Source: Aestuariibacter sp. A3R04 (lineage in GTDB: Bacteria; Pseudomonadota; Gammaproteobacteria; Enterobacterales; Alteromonadaceae). Taken from it: a stretch of 64,000 nucleotides of DNA. Positions 28,349-37,357 of the stretch are shown here, in pieces (position 1 is the stretch's first letter; each line of letters starts with the position of its first letter). The DNA lies in contig NZ_JAHKQR010000003.1 of assembly GCF_018860805.1 (NCBI RefSeq), forward strand, positions 248,001 through 312,000. The letters run 5' to 3'. The notes below the pieces were generated by a model. That model was not told where the DNA came from, did not search any database, and worked only from the letters and a program-made list of their open reading frames with translations. The position numbers were made by a program, and so were the translations under genes.

Positions 28349-29908
28349 CTAGAAAGCATTGCGCAAAATAGCTTCACACCACGTTTCACGCAGTGGTGTA
28401 TTTATGTCGTTTGCGCCGAACAGGTAGATATTTTTTTCAAAAGAAGCCGCGCCCAGCGCATAGCACTCGCCAGTTGTGCGCGGTTGCCAGAACCTACTGC
28501 TGGCCAAAGCAGCCGCAAGACCCGACTGTTGGCAAAGCGGAACTCGCCATACCCAGTGGGCAGCCCCGTAAGCCGGGTTCAGACGTGGGTGAAGATTTAC
28601 CGCTGATGCGCGAAATAGCGTCAGCTCAGACGTCTCATTGGCAAGCGGCTGTAATAACCGCGGCAGCAAGGGTAAATGGTCGAGGCTTACCATATTGCGA
28701 TGAGATGACAACAACCCCAACTGTGCTATTTTTTCCTCGGAAGGAGGAAAATCAAGCGGGCTCGATCTTGCTAGCTTCTGACGGTTTTGGAAGCTGGCAA
28801 TTAGTGAGTTGTCCCTTGGATATAAGGAACCAGCCAACGAATGGTAAACCTCGTTGCAACGAGCTAAATACAGTGCTTTTGCGTCCTGATCTGCTCGCAA
28901 TGGCAAAGTGCTTGTTTGAAAGTAACGGATGGCGCGGTGCACACAAGGCGGGAGTTTATCGAAGTTATTTGTCATATTGGCCGGTGTGATGTCCAGTTCG
29001 GCAAGGCGTGCTGTAATACGCTGTTTTATCTTGGCTTGTTTTTGGGGGGCATTTTCGAAAGTAACAAAGCGAATTGCCACGTTCCCATGGCGGTTTACCT
29101 CCGGGTCGATAAAAACAACATCATCACTGGCAGTTTGCGATTGGAGTGCGTTTTCACGCATTTTTAAGCCGTGTGCAAAGCACGACGGAAACCACCAGCT
29201 AAATACGTGCCTGACAGGTGACATTTCATCACGCCGTGCCTGCTCAGATTGAGGCTTGCTATCTGAGCCGAGCGGGGACTGCGTTTCTGTGGCAATAGAC
29301 GCTCTGGCCGCTTCACCGTTCAGGTCGGCGACAATCTGCTTACACTTTTCAAATAGCGGCCTTGATTCGGAATAAACAAAAATGGTGATATTCTCCGGCT
29401 GGTACCATTTTTGTTTATAGGCGATGAGCGCGTTATAGTGAATATTACCGATGGTTTGGGTAAAGCCTCCTGCATGCTGATAGGCTTGAGTGCTGGTGTC
29501 GCCCAATCGAATACCCGCGTTTAACGCATAGTCGCTGTTTGCTTCGAGCATTGCCAGTTCGTTAAAAATGACCCCGTCGCGCTCGCAAGCTACCTCTTGT
29601 TGTGAATAATGATGATTGAGCATGCCACTGTACAAGTAGTGCAAGGAATTGAGCAGCAAGCTCTGGTGCTCGGAGGTGGCAAAGAAAAAAGTGCGTTCCT
29701 CCAGGGTGGTGGCATTTATCGAAACAGGTAACAATGCGTTCGTCGCGAAAAGCTCATGGGCTGCAGGGTAGTGAGCTGAACGGCGAAAGCTCATGTGTTC
29801 AGCAAGGTGAGATATTCCAGAGTGTTGTAGTGTCGGCGTTTTAACAGCTAACACAACTGTGTGGCTTGTGGGAGGAGCCTGGGTATCGACAAAGTGAATA
29901 TCGCACAT
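28349..29908 (-). CDS. M16-family zinc peptidase, PqqF-like
   Basis: This protein of about 519 aa has the inverted zinc motif HxxEH (HLAEH at residues 34-38) and the third ligand region ERDGVIFNE (Glu117), with the spacing usual for M16 peptidases. It is the last gene of the pqq operon, 12 bp after pqqE. It probably trims the PqqA precursor after PqqE has cross-linked it, releasing the Glu-Tyr pair for PQQ. It is shorter than PqqF of Klebsiella or Pseudomonas (about 760 aa). The second half is diverged, so only the first M16 unit looks catalytic. The ATG at 29908 is chosen; a TTG at 29917 is in frame. Confidence 0.75.
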   Translation of the reverse strand: MCDIHFVDTQAPPTSHTVVLAVKTPTLQHSGISHLAEHMSFRRSAHYPAAHELFATNALLPVSINATTLEERTFFFATSEHQSLLLNSLHYLYSGMLNHHYSQQEVACERDGVIFNELAMLEANSDYALNAGIRLGDTSTQAYQHAGGFTQTIGNIHYNALIAYKQKWYQPENITIFVYSESRPLFEKCKQIVADLNGEAARASIATETQSPLGSDSKPQSEQARRDEMSPVRHVFSWWFPSCFAHGLKMRENALQSQTASDDVVFIDPEVNRHGNVAIRFVTFENAPQKQAKIKQRITARLAELDITPANMTNNFDKLPPCVHRAIRYFQTSTLPLRADQDAKALYLARCNEVYHSLAGSLYPRDNSLIASFQNRQKLARSSPLDFPPSEEKIAQLGLLSSHRNMVSLDHLPLLPRLLQPLANETSELTLFRASAVNLHPRLNPAYGAAHWVWRVPLCQQSGLAAALASSRFWQPRTTGECYALGAASFEKNIYLFGANDINTPLRETWCEAILRNAF

Positions 29909-29920
29909 GACGCCCAACCA

Positions 29921-31066
29921 CTAAGCCTTTGTCGTGTCAGGAATCAGCTTAACGGGAATTGCCCGTTCTACTTTTCTGTACTGAAGGGCCTTGGTCGGCT
30001 TATCGCCTGCTTTATCTGTAATACTTTTCATTACATGGTGATCCGGAGATTTACTGCACACGGGGTCAGTTTTATACATATCCCCGGTTAGCAAATAGGC
30101 CTGGCAGCGGCACCCGCCAAAGTCCTTTTCTTTTTCGTCACAGGTTTTACAGGGCAAGGGCATCCAGCTATCACCGCGAAAATGGTTAAAACTGAAGTCG
30201 TTGTACCATATATCCTGTAGCGAACGGTTTTTTATATTGGGAAAAGTGAGGGGCAGTATCTTGGCACTGTGGCAAGGGAGGGCGCTGCCATCTGGAGTAA
30301 TGGTTAAAAACGTAGTTCCCCAGCCGTTCATACAGGCTTTAGGACGGGTTTCATAGTAGTCGGGAGTCACAAATATAAACGTTGGCCCCTCGCCTGCTTG
30401 ATGCGCTCTATAGCGGTTGACTTTGGCTTCGGCGTCTTGCAATTGTGCAGAGGTAGGCAGTAAATGCTCTCGGTTTTCGTAAGCCCATCCGTAATATTGT
30501 ACTGTAGCCAATTCAACGAAATCGGCATTGAGTTGTTCACTTAGTGCCATCACCTCTTCAATTTCGTGAATATTCTGGGCCGTGATGCAAAAGTTCAGCA
30601 CCATGGGGTACGCGTACTGCTTGACCAACTTTGCAATTTTCAATTTTTGTTCAAACGAGTGCCGCTTGTTGCCTATGAGGTCGTTAACTTCGGCATTCGC
30701 GGCTTGGAAGCTCAGTTGAATATGATCCAGACCGGCTTCTTTTAGTCTGGCAATACGCTTTTCTGTCATCCCAATGCCAGATGTGATCAAATTGGTATAG
30801 AACCCAAGCTCACGGGCATAGCTTACGAGGTGTTCAAGATCCGGCCTCAACAAGGGCTCACCGCCTGAGAAACCCAGTTGCACTGCTCCCATGTCACGAG
30901 CTTGTTTCAATACCCGTTCCCAGTGCTCAGTAGAGAGTTCGTTGTGGGTTTCTTCCATATTCACAGGGTTAGAGCAGTACGGACAATGCAGGGGGCACTG
31001 ATAGGTAATCTCGGCAAGTAACCACAAGGGTGGCGTTATGCCGTTTGGGGTTTCATTGGTCGCCAT
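29921..31066 (-). CDS. pqqE: PqqA peptide cyclase, radical SAM enzyme PqqE
   Basis: PqqE makes the carbon-carbon bond between Glu and Tyr of PqqA, the first step of PQQ synthesis. The radical-SAM motif CPLHCPYC (Cys24, Cys28, Cys31) is intact. It is followed by GGEP ([10 protein letters not shown]), and a C-terminal SPASM region holds the auxiliary-cluster cysteines ([31 protein letters not shown]). The start is ATG at 31066, giving 381 aa, the usual length. It overlaps the end of pqqD by 14 bp. The longer frame upstream runs through pqqD in another frame and is not used. Confidence 0.95.
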   Translation of the reverse strand: MATNETPNGITPPLWLLAEITYQCPLHCPYCSNPVNMEETHNELSTEHWERVLKQARDMGAVQLGFSGGEPLLRPDLEHLVSYARELGFYTNLITSGIGMTEKRIARLKEAGLDHIQLSFQAANAEVNDLIGNKRHSFEQKLKIAKLVKQYAYPMVLNFCITAQNIHEIEEVMALSEQLNADFVELATVQYYGWAYENREHLLPTSAQLQDAEAKVNRYRAHQAGEGPTFIFVTPDYYETRPKACMNGWGTTFLTITPDGSALPCHSAKILPLTFPNIKNRSLQDIWYNDFSFNHFRGDSWMPLPCKTCDEKEKDFGGCRCQAYLLTGDMYKTDPVCSKSPDHHVMKSITDKAGDKPTKALQYRKVERAIPVKLIPDTTKA

Positions 31067-31370
31067 AGCGTATCCATTTCTTTTCTTCCGCGTGAATGAG
31101 AAATGCGCGCACGTCGTCTTCCAAGTCATCTGGTGCATCGGGAAACGCAGCGCGAAGTTCCTGACAAATGGTAGTTTCTGTTTTACTGCCATCGACCCTT
31201 TTGAGGATTTCCGCTGCCGATGGATTGAGTTTAATCATGCCCTCTGGAAAGAGCAGAACATAGCAGCCCTGGGCCTTTTCGTATTGCATGCGAAAAAGGG
31301 GGTTGAGTTTTGCCGCTGTTTGTTGGGGATTGTGACGGGGGGCTGCGTCGCAGACTGATGATGTGGTCAT
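31053..31370 (-). CDS. pqqD: PqqA-binding peptide chaperone PqqD
   Basis: PqqD is the small recognition-element protein that binds the PqqA peptide and presents it to PqqE. The 105-aa product has the family core ([21 protein letters not shown]) and an acidic middle. The ATG at 31370 overlaps the pqqC stop as TAATG and is preceded by GGAGG, so translation is coupled. About 12 extra N-terminal residues compared with the shortest PqqD proteins are present. It overlaps pqqE by 14 bp. Confidence 0.93.
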   Translation of the reverse strand: MTTSSVCDAAPRHNPQQTAAKLNPLFRMQYEKAQGCYVLLFPEGMIKLNPSAAEILKRVDGSKTETTICQELRAAFPDAPDDLEDDVRAFLIHAEEKKWIRYGDQ

Positions 31371-32125
31371 TAAAACCTCCCTTTGTGGCAAATGCGTTGG
31401 TCGGCAATGCCGTCAAACGGCTTTCTTCCATATTCATACGCAAAGCATATTGCATCAGCAATGCTCCACAACACATCGATTTTAAATTGCAGAATATTTA
31501 ACGCGAGTTCTTGTTGAGAGCGAGTGGTAAAGTGATCTAAAGTAATTTGGAGCCCGTGTTCCACATCTCTTCGAGCCTGGCTAAGACGCATTTGAAAGTA
31601 GGTAAAACCTTCGTTGTCGATCCAAGTGTAATGGGTTGGCCATGTATCCAATCGACTCTGATGTATTTCGGGGGCAAACATCTCAGTAAGCGATGAACAT
31701 GCCGCCTCCTGCCATGTGGCGCGGCGGGCAAAGTTAACATAGGCATTCACCGCGAATTTTACAGCGGGAAGCAAATGGGTTTCATCAAGCAATTCACTGC
31801 GTTGTAAGCCAACAGCTTCACCTAGACGGAGCCACGCTTCTATTCCGCCAACGCCAGTTTCTCCCTCCCTGCCATCGTGGTCGATAACGCGCTGGATCCA
31901 GGCTCTGCGCACTTCTTGATCTTCACAGTTTGCCAATATAGCGGCGTCTTTAACTGGAATAGCCATTTGGTAATACAAGCGATTCGCCACCCACCCCCGG
32001 ATCTCTTCAACGCCGCACAAACCCTGATTCATTCGCTGGTGAAAAGGGTGATGAATGTGATAATAAGCGCCTTTTTCTCGCAGTTTCTGTTCGAATTCCT
32101 GCTTTGTCCACGGCGTGTTTGTCAT
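31370..32125 (-). CDS. pqqC: pyrroloquinoline-quinone synthase PqqC
   Basis: PqqC carries out the last ring closure and oxidation of PQQ synthesis without a metal or cofactor. The 251-aa protein has the expected all-helical TENA-like sequence, with [14 protein letters not shown] near the N-terminus, [24 protein letters not shown] and the [17 protein letters not shown] block that lines the active site. It starts 2 bp after pqqB and is followed by the coupled pqqD. Length and spacing are typical. Confidence 0.95.
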   Translation of the reverse strand: MTNTPWTKQEFEQKLREKGAYYHIHHPFHQRMNQGLCGVEEIRGWVANRLYYQMAIPVKDAAILANCEDQEVRRAWIQRVIDHDGREGETGVGGIEAWLRLGEAVGLQRSELLDETHLLPAVKFAVNAYVNFARRATWQEAACSSLTEMFAPEIHQSRLDTWPTHYTWIDNEGFTYFQMRLSQARRDVEHGLQITLDHFTTRSQQELALNILQFKIDVLWSIADAICFAYEYGRKPFDGIADQRICHKGRF

Positions 32126-32127
32126 TG

Positions 32128-33048
32128 CTATACCTCCAGTTCCATGCCGTCGTAGGCCAATTCGATGCCCTGCTCACGCAAACTGTGATAAGGCTGTGAC
32201 CCTTCGTCAAGTACACGGTTAGTATTATTGATATGTATCAGCACCTTGCGTTCGACATTGAATTCATTTAACAGGGCAATCGCGCCGTTTTCGCCATTGA
32301 CAGGCATATGCCCCATGTCGGTTCCAAGCTTGGTGCTAAAGCCGTGATCAATCATTTCTTCGTTTGCCCACAGCGTACCGTCGAACAACACACAATGTGC
32401 TTCGCCCATTACTTGCCTCACCGTTTTATTCGCTTGCATACAACCCGGCGCGTAGAACAGCACATTTCCTGTCTGATCATCGGTAATTTTCAGCCCAATG
32501 TTATTACCCGGAACAATGTTGTCGCGATAGCTAGAATACGGCGGTGCATTTGATTCCAGTACAACGGGTTGAAAGGTCAGACCCTGGGCACCTTCGGGCA
32601 CAAAGGGTTGGTGAAAGTCGATATCTATAGTGTGTTGCACTAGACCACCATGCCAGTGTTTCAATACAGTAAACAGGGGAAAGCTGGTGGTTAAATCCTC
32701 CTGTACAACGTCGGTGCAATAAACCGGAAGGGGCAAACCCTCCCGTAGAGTCAGAAGCCCTGTTGTGTGGTCTATTTGACTGTCGGTGAGTACGATAGAG
32801 GCGATGCGCGTGCCACGGGAAATAGAGGCGTCAGGCCAGAGCTGTGGGCGGCTGTTAATTTGCTCCCGCAAATCGGGGGAGGCATTAATGAGTACCCAGT
32901 TTTCGCCATCACTACTGACGGCGATGCTCGATTGTGTTCTGGCTTGTGCGTTAATTTTACCTTCTCTCAACCCCTTGCAATTAGGGCAGTGACAATTCCA
33001 TTGAGGAAACCCGCCTCCCGCGGCAGCGCCAAGTATGAGTACGTGCAT
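32128..33048 (-). CDS. pqqB: PQQ biosynthesis protein PqqB
   Basis: PqqB is a metallo-beta-lactamase-fold protein reported to act as a hydroxylase on the Glu-Tyr intermediate. The 306-aa sequence starts with the family signature [19 protein letters not shown], which includes paired cysteines, and has [11 protein letters not shown] in place of the canonical HxHxDH, as other PqqB proteins do. The ending [17 protein letters not shown] is also typical. It is separated from pqqA by 73 bp that contain a strong hairpin, and it is followed directly by pqqC. Confidence 0.95.
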   Translation of the reverse strand: MHVLILGAAAGGGFPQWNCHCPNCKGLREGKINAQARTQSSIAVSSDGENWVLINASPDLREQINSRPQLWPDASISRGTRIASIVLTDSQIDHTTGLLTLREGLPLPVYCTDVVQEDLTTSFPLFTVLKHWHGGLVQHTIDIDFHQPFVPEGAQGLTFQPVVLESNAPPYSSYRDNIVPGNNIGLKITDDQTGNVLFYAPGCMQANKTVRQVMGEAHCVLFDGTLWANEEMIDHGFSTKLGTDMGHMPVNGENGAIALLNEFNVERKVLIHINNTNRVLDEGSQPYHSLREQGIELAYDGMELEV

Positions 33049-33075
33049 AGGAACTCCAAACTACAAGTAAAAAAA

Positions 33076-33091
33076 GGCTGCGCAAGCAGCC
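33076..33091 (-). terminator. intercistronic terminator between pqqA and pqqB
   Basis: GGCTGC, loop GCAA and GCAGCC form a 6-bp stem flanked by seven A on one side and six T on the other, so it is terminator-like in both directions. It lies about 30 bp after the pqqA stop. It should make pqqA mRNA more abundant than pqqBCDE, as is known for other pqq operons. Confidence 0.8.
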
Positions 33092-33121
33092 TTTTTTATC
33101 CATCATTTCAAAGGTCAGGGC

Positions 33122-33193
33122 CTAGCGGTTGTTGATGTAAAGTGTTACTTCAAAACCAAGGCGCATTTCTGTGTATTGGGGTTTAGTCCACAT
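33122..33193 (-). CDS. pqqA: PQQ precursor peptide PqqA
   Basis: This 23-residue peptide is the substrate from which PQQ is made. It begins [10 protein letters not shown] and ends LYINNR. The conserved Glu15 and Tyr19 within GFEVTLY are the two residues fused into PQQ. An AGAGGA ribosome-binding site lies 6 bp before the ATG. It is followed by a hairpin and then pqqB on the same strand, and preceded by operator copy d at 66 bp. It is too short to be found by usual gene-calling lengths, but its identity is certain from the sequence and context. Confidence 0.97.
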   Translation of the reverse strand: MWTKPQYTEMRLGFEVTLYINNR

Positions 33194-33258
33194 AATTGTT
33201 CCTCTTCTCTCTGGTTATTCTCAATACTGAGTATAGGTTGATTATGTGCTAACAGATA

Positions 33259-33274
33259 TCCTCCTAAGGGAGGA
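33259..33274 (-). promoter_or_regulatory. operator-like inverted repeat, copy d
   Basis: TCCTCC-TAAG-GGAGGA is a perfect 6-4-6 inverted repeat, 66 bp before the pqqA start and about 85 bp after the end of the PedC-like permease gene. It suggests that the pqq operon has its own regulated promoter. Confidence 0.72.
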
Positions 33275-33360
33275 GAAGTGTCATGAATATTGATGAATTT
33301 TGCCCTTTCAGTTCTATTTTACGGCGCAGTAGTGTAAACCCGGGCTCAAATGAATGGCGC

Positions 33361-34143
33361 TTATCCAAAGTGCCCTTTAGATGCCTTGGGGCGAAAGCTT
33401 CTTACCGCCAATGCAAAGGTAGCAACTGTGAGGCTAACAATAACAATGAGGGGAACGGTGGCGAGTTTTTCATAGAGGGCGAAACGCAATAATTCTACCC
33501 CACTGCTAAAGGGGTTGAAGGCGCAAAGCTGATACAGCCACTCGTTTGCTTCTCGCATTTTCCACAGCGGATAGAGGGCGCTTGATAAGAAAAAAAGCGG
33601 AAAGATCACAAAGTTCATGACACCGGCGAAGTTCTCCAATTGCTTGATATAGTTCGCAAGCAATAAGCCAAGAGAACCGAGAAACAAAGAGAGCAGGGCT
33701 ATCACAGGAAGTGCATACAGGTAACCAAGCAAGGGCAGGCGCACGTCTACCAGAAGCGAAAATGCGAAAAAAATGTATACTTGAATGGCTGAAACCATGG
33801 TGTTTGCAATGAGTTTACTGCCCATCAAAAAAGGCCGGGAGACAGGGCTCAGCAGCAACACCTTCATGCTTCCCATTTCTCTGTCATATACCATAGACAA
33901 GGAACTTTGCATGCTGTTGAACAGCACAATCATGGCGGCAAGACCGGGCACAATATATTCTTCATACAAAATGTAACTTTCGTAGGGCTCAGTCATCGAT
34001 AACCCAAGTGTTGAACGAAAACCAGCCGCAAACACGAACAGCCACAATAGCGGGCGAATAAGAGCACTGAGCAGCCGTGTACGCTGTTGCCAGAACTTCA
34101 GTATTTCGCGACTGAGTACACCTGTAAAGCAGCGCCAGTACAT
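33361..34143 (-). CDS. ABC-2 type permease, PedC-like
   Basis: This is a 260-aa membrane subunit with about six hydrophobic helices and the ABC-2 block (SPVSRPFLMGSKLIANT; NFVIFPLFFLSSALYPLW). It belongs with the alcohol ABC transporter permease of quinoprotein clusters (PedC). Its ATG at 34143 overlaps the stop of the ATPase gene (TAATG) after AGGAGG. ABC-2 permeases are mostly exporters, yet in Pseudomonas putida PedA1A2BC has been reported to be needed for growth at low rare-earth levels. The transported molecule is therefore open: it could be a metal-binding metabolite or a toxic product. It is the last gene of the four-gene operon. Confidence 0.82.
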   Translation of the reverse strand: MYWRCFTGVLSREILKFWQQRTRLLSALIRPLLWLFVFAAGFRSTLGLSMTEPYESYILYEEYIVPGLAAMIVLFNSMQSSLSMVYDREMGSMKVLLLSPVSRPFLMGSKLIANTMVSAIQVYIFFAFSLLVDVRLPLLGYLYALPVIALLSLFLGSLGLLLANYIKQLENFAGVMNFVIFPLFFLSSALYPLWKMREANEWLYQLCAFNPFSSGVELLRFALYEKLATVPLIVIVSLTVATFALAVRSFRPKASKGHFG

Positions 34144-34865
34144 TAACGGGCCTCCTGCATGACGCGTTGCCAAAGGTGCTCAATATCGCGTTGTTGGTAC
34201 TGTTTTAACAGTGCGCTGCATTGCCCTTGGGCAACAACGTGTCCTTTGGATAACACAATCAGGGCGTTTTGCGGTTTCACTTCTTCAAATAAGTGTGTAG
34301 CCCAAAGGACAGTGACGCCTTGGGAATGAGCCAGCGTTTGCACCACCTCCGATATTAACTGGCGCGAAGCGATGTCTAAGCCTACGGTGGGCTCGTCGAG
34401 TAATAACAACTTGGGTTTGTGGATCAGGCAGCGCGCCAGTTCAACGCGCCGTCTGTGGCCGCCGTTTAAATTGCGAATCTTGGTGTTTAATTTTGCAGTG
34501 AGGTCGAGTTGTTCAAGCAGACCGTTGATATGAGATAGCGCGTTGTGCGGGGCTATGCCATGAAGGGCAGCAAAATAAGACAAATTTTGTTTTACGGTTA
34601 AGTCCATGTCCAACGTACTTTGTTGAAACACAACCCCCATCGTAGCCATGATTTTGCTGCGCGCTGTGGACAGATAGCTACCATTAAAGGCAATGGAGCC
34701 ACGGGTTAGCTTTTGCAGCCCCGTTAGCAGAGAAAACAAGGTACTTTTACCCGCGCCGTTTGATCCGAGTAGCATGGTTACACCTGGTTTCAGGGCGAGA
34801 TCCACACAATTCAGCGCACAATTAGCGCCATAGTGATGAGAAACCTCACGAACGACTACTTCCAC
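34143..34865 (-). CDS. ABC transporter ATPase, PedB-like
   Basis: This 240-aa cytoplasmic ATPase energises the PedC-like permease. The Walker A is GSNGAGKST, the signature is LNGGHRRRVELAR (a degenerate LSGGQ), the Walker B is LLLLDEPTVGLD, and a switch His lies in WATHLFEEV. The sequence matches the ATP-binding subunit typical of PQQ-alcohol dehydrogenase systems. The start is GTG at 34865, inside the last codons of the propeller gene (10-bp overlap), preceded by GGGGAG, so it is translationally coupled. The NGG in place of SGG is the one unusual residue. Confidence 0.88.
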   Translation of the reverse strand: MEVVVREVSHHYGANCALNCVDLALKPGVTMLLGSNGAGKSTLFSLLTGLQKLTRGSIAFNGSYLSTARSKIMATMGVVFQQSTLDMDLTVKQNLSYFAALHGIAPHNALSHINGLLEQLDLTAKLNTKIRNLNGGHRRRVELARCLIHKPKLLLLDEPTVGLDIASRQLISEVVQTLAHSQGVTVLWATHLFEEVKPQNALIVLSKGHVVAQGQCSALLKQYQQRDIEHLWQRVMQEAR

Positions 34866-35824
34866 TTAACTGCCACTCCCCAAGGGTAACGGCCCACTTT
34901 AATGGTGTGTTGGACATCAAAGCTGTGGGTATTAATAACCGATACGTCACCGCTCACGCCATTTGTGGTAAGCAGCAAAGATTGATCTTCATTAAACGCG
35001 AGTTGCCAGACCCGGCGACCAACCAGAATATAATCCTCAACCTCGTAGGTGTCGGTATTAATTACCGCAATGCGGTTTGCCGGCCCGAGTGCAACGAAGG
35101 CGTAGGGCTTTGACTTCATAAGTACGATTCCGACAGGTTGAATTTTATCCCGATACACGCCCTTAATCGCAAAAGAAAGGGTTTTTACCTTCTGCTTTGT
35201 CTGCGTATTGAAGATGGTTACCGTACCGCCAATTTCTGAGCTCACCCACAAAAACTTATCGTCCTTTGTGAAGTGAGCATCCCGGGGACGGGCATCCACC
35301 AGACTGTTGGCAATATTGTCATGGCTTTTGGTATCAATCCAATGCACCATATTCGTGGTTTCAGAGGTCACAACCATCATGCTGCCATCGTGACTTACCG
35401 CCAGCCCTTCTGGCTCCACGCCAACGTCAATCTGTGATATTACCTGAGCACTCGGAATGTCGATAACGGTCAACAGTGCGTCGTCTTCGTTGGCGGTATA
35501 AATTGTGGTGCCATTTGGGTGTAGGGCAATGGTTTCCGGATCTGCACCAGAGGGTAAGTCGCCCACAATGGAGTGGGTGGATAAATCTATGATTTGAATG
35601 CGATCGGAATCTGAGGCGCAAATATAGCCGCGGGTTTGATCGGTGCTTAAAATAAACCCCCTTGGCCTTTCTCCAACGTCTATAGTATCGACGACTTCAA
35701 ATGTGTTCATATCAATAACAGATAGAGTATTGTCTTTTTCGTTAGTCACGTAGGCTTGTGGCAGGGCGGCGGCGAAGCTTGAAATCAAACTCGTCAACAG
35801 CAGTAATAAATTGCGAGATGTCAT
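34856..35824 (-). CDS. YVTN-type beta-propeller protein of the PQQ-ABC system
   Basis: This 322-aa exported protein has a signal peptide (to about residue 20, FAAALPQ) and about seven YVTN-like blades (AYVTNEKDNTLSVIDMNT, YTANEDDALLTVIDI, WVSSEIGGTVTIFNT and others). It should form a seven-bladed propeller in the periplasm. The family is the quinoprotein-associated beta-propeller, corresponding to a PedA subunit. It lies between the binding protein and the ATPase, with ATGA coupling to the former and an AAGGAGGT ribosome-binding site. Its ligand is unknown; a periplasmic metal or cofactor-binding role is plausible. Confidence 0.83.
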   Translation of the reverse strand: MTSRNLLLLLTSLISSFAAALPQAYVTNEKDNTLSVIDMNTFEVVDTIDVGERPRGFILSTDQTRGYICASDSDRIQIIDLSTHSIVGDLPSGADPETIALHPNGTTIYTANEDDALLTVIDIPSAQVISQIDVGVEPEGLAVSHDGSMMVVTSETTNMVHWIDTKSHDNIANSLVDARPRDAHFTKDDKFLWVSSEIGGTVTIFNTQTKQKVKTLSFAIKGVYRDKIQPVGIVLMKSKPYAFVALGPANRIAVINTDTYEVEDYILVGRRVWQLAFNEDQSLLLTTNGVSGDVSVINTHSFDVQHTIKVGRYPWGVAVKWK

Positions 35825-37119
35825 AACACCTCCTTACAAGTGGCGTTAATGGTGCCCAATGTATCCAGTTCATTGGATTGATGAAGAAACCCAGGGAGTG
35901 GCGCATGGGTAACCAATGCATCTTCGTGCGCCAGAGTAACGGGTTGGCGCAGTTGGTGTGTGCTTCTGCGAATGGAAAGTGACCGGCCTTTGTATGCGGC
36001 AAGAGAGAAGTTGTCACTAAGTAAGGTGTCCCACAGCGCGTCGTGGTTGAGCTGACTGCCGTGCTGAGCAGCACTTGCCACTGAGGTCACCGCCACATAG
36101 GAAGCGTAATCCACCTCATTCATATGCCGGTTGACGCTGTGGTAAAAACGGTTTTGAAGCTGTCGTGCGCCCCACTGTTCATGGGTAAAGTGCCAGCCAA
36201 GGGCCTTAAGGCCTGCGGCGCCGACCACTGGTACCTGTAAATATGTGTTAAATGGCAAACTATATGCGAACTGGGCGGCACTGTCGGCAGTAAAAACGGC
36301 CTCGTATCTCTTACTGGTTCTGGTGAACTGGGGGATCTCTGAAAAGGCGGCCCTGCGTAAATCGAAACTGTCCTGCCACAGCTTGGATTCCACAATAGTT
36401 AGTTTGAATTTTCTAGCGCTGCGCGTAAAAGCGGTGAGATATGCTTGGTCGTCAGGGGTTTTGCCGTAGATGGCAAGAACATGTTGCATGCGTTTGCTGC
36501 GAAACCACTGGGCCAGTGCATCGGCTTTCATTTGATAGCTGACCGCAGTGTGAATCAAGGGCAACTGGCAGGTTGTAAGCCTCAATTCATCATCGCTGTT
36601 AGCCACGTTGAAGAATATCGCGGCAGGCAGGCTATTTTGAATTAGGTCAACAACAGCGAGAAGCTGGCTACTCTTTACATCCAGTAAAATAACCGGTGCT
36701 GTGTTGTTTGCCTGATTGGCACTATGTCGCTTGTGTTGGTCTTCCAACACATTCCCTAGCTCGCGTAAGGTGTTAGCTTTGATTTCTGATACCTCAAACT
36801 GGTAGCCAAGGAATTTACCGGTGATATTGGCATCTTTTACCGCCACTATCGCTCCGGCATAGCCGTTGTCTGAAGGTGGCTTTAGGTAATCAGGTGTTCC
36901 GGCAGATACGGGTTCTTCTAAGCGAATGTAGGTTACGGGAACAATGGTTTGCGCCGTTTTATCGGCTGGTTGGACACGGGTGTCACTATTGATATTGAGG
37001 CCACCCGAGCTACATGCATTCACATTCGCTGAAATGAAAAGCAGCACCACCATGACCATTGATGTAAGTGTCGCACTTACTCGCCATGTGTTGCTCGTTT
37101 TACTCACACACATTGCCAT
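35821..37119 (-). CDS. periplasmic binding protein of the PQQ-alcohol dehydrogenase ABC system
   Basis: This 432-aa protein is exported. Its N-terminal hydrophobic stretch ends in VNACSSGG, so it may be a lipoprotein, although the Asn at -2 is unusual. The rest has the two-lobed type I (Leu/Ile/Val-like) binding-protein pattern and matches the substrate-binding subunit that accompanies quinoprotein alcohol dehydrogenases (PedA1-like). It is the first gene of the operon, preceded by AGGTGG and by operator copy e at 140 bp, which it shares with the divergent XoxJ-like gene. What it binds is not known from sequence. Confidence 0.8.
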   Translation of the reverse strand: MAMCVSKTSNTWRVSATLTSMVMVVLLFISANVNACSSGGLNINSDTRVQPADKTAQTIVPVTYIRLEEPVSAGTPDYLKPPSDNGYAGAIVAVKDANITGKFLGYQFEVSEIKANTLRELGNVLEDQHKRHSANQANNTAPVILLDVKSSQLLAVVDLIQNSLPAAIFFNVANSDDELRLTTCQLPLIHTAVSYQMKADALAQWFRSKRMQHVLAIYGKTPDDQAYLTAFTRSARKFKLTIVESKLWQDSFDLRRAAFSEIPQFTRTSKRYEAVFTADSAAQFAYSLPFNTYLQVPVVGAAGLKALGWHFTHEQWGARQLQNRFYHSVNRHMNEVDYASYVAVTSVASAAQHGSQLNHDALWDTLLSDNFSLAAYKGRSLSIRRSTHQLRQPVTLAHEDALVTHAPLPGFLHQSNELDTLGTINATCKEVL

Positions 37120-37258
37120 AAACCACCTGCAGCCTGCTCCTTAGTCCCGCTCGGGTTAGTGCCGTCAGTACGGGGTATGTAAACTGTGAGTACGCCTTGA
37201 AAAGAAGGCGTCGCACATTGATGGATAAAGGGTATATGGCATTTTTCCCGAATAACAT

Positions 37259-37274
37259 CCTCCTAAAGGAGGAA
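37259..37274. promoter_or_regulatory. operator-like inverted repeat, copy e (divergent promoters)
   Basis: TCCTCC-TAAA-GGAGGA is a perfect 6-4-6 palindrome between the divergent ABC operon (140 bp) and the XoxJ-like gene (84 bp). A single site might control both. The left flank CCCGAATAACA resembles that of copy c. Confidence 0.75.
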
Positions 37275-37357
37275 AGCTATGGCGCTAAAGTAGCATTAGT
37301 AAAATCACACTAACCCCTTACTATGCTTGAAACGTTGTTGGGATAGGTGCCTGTATT

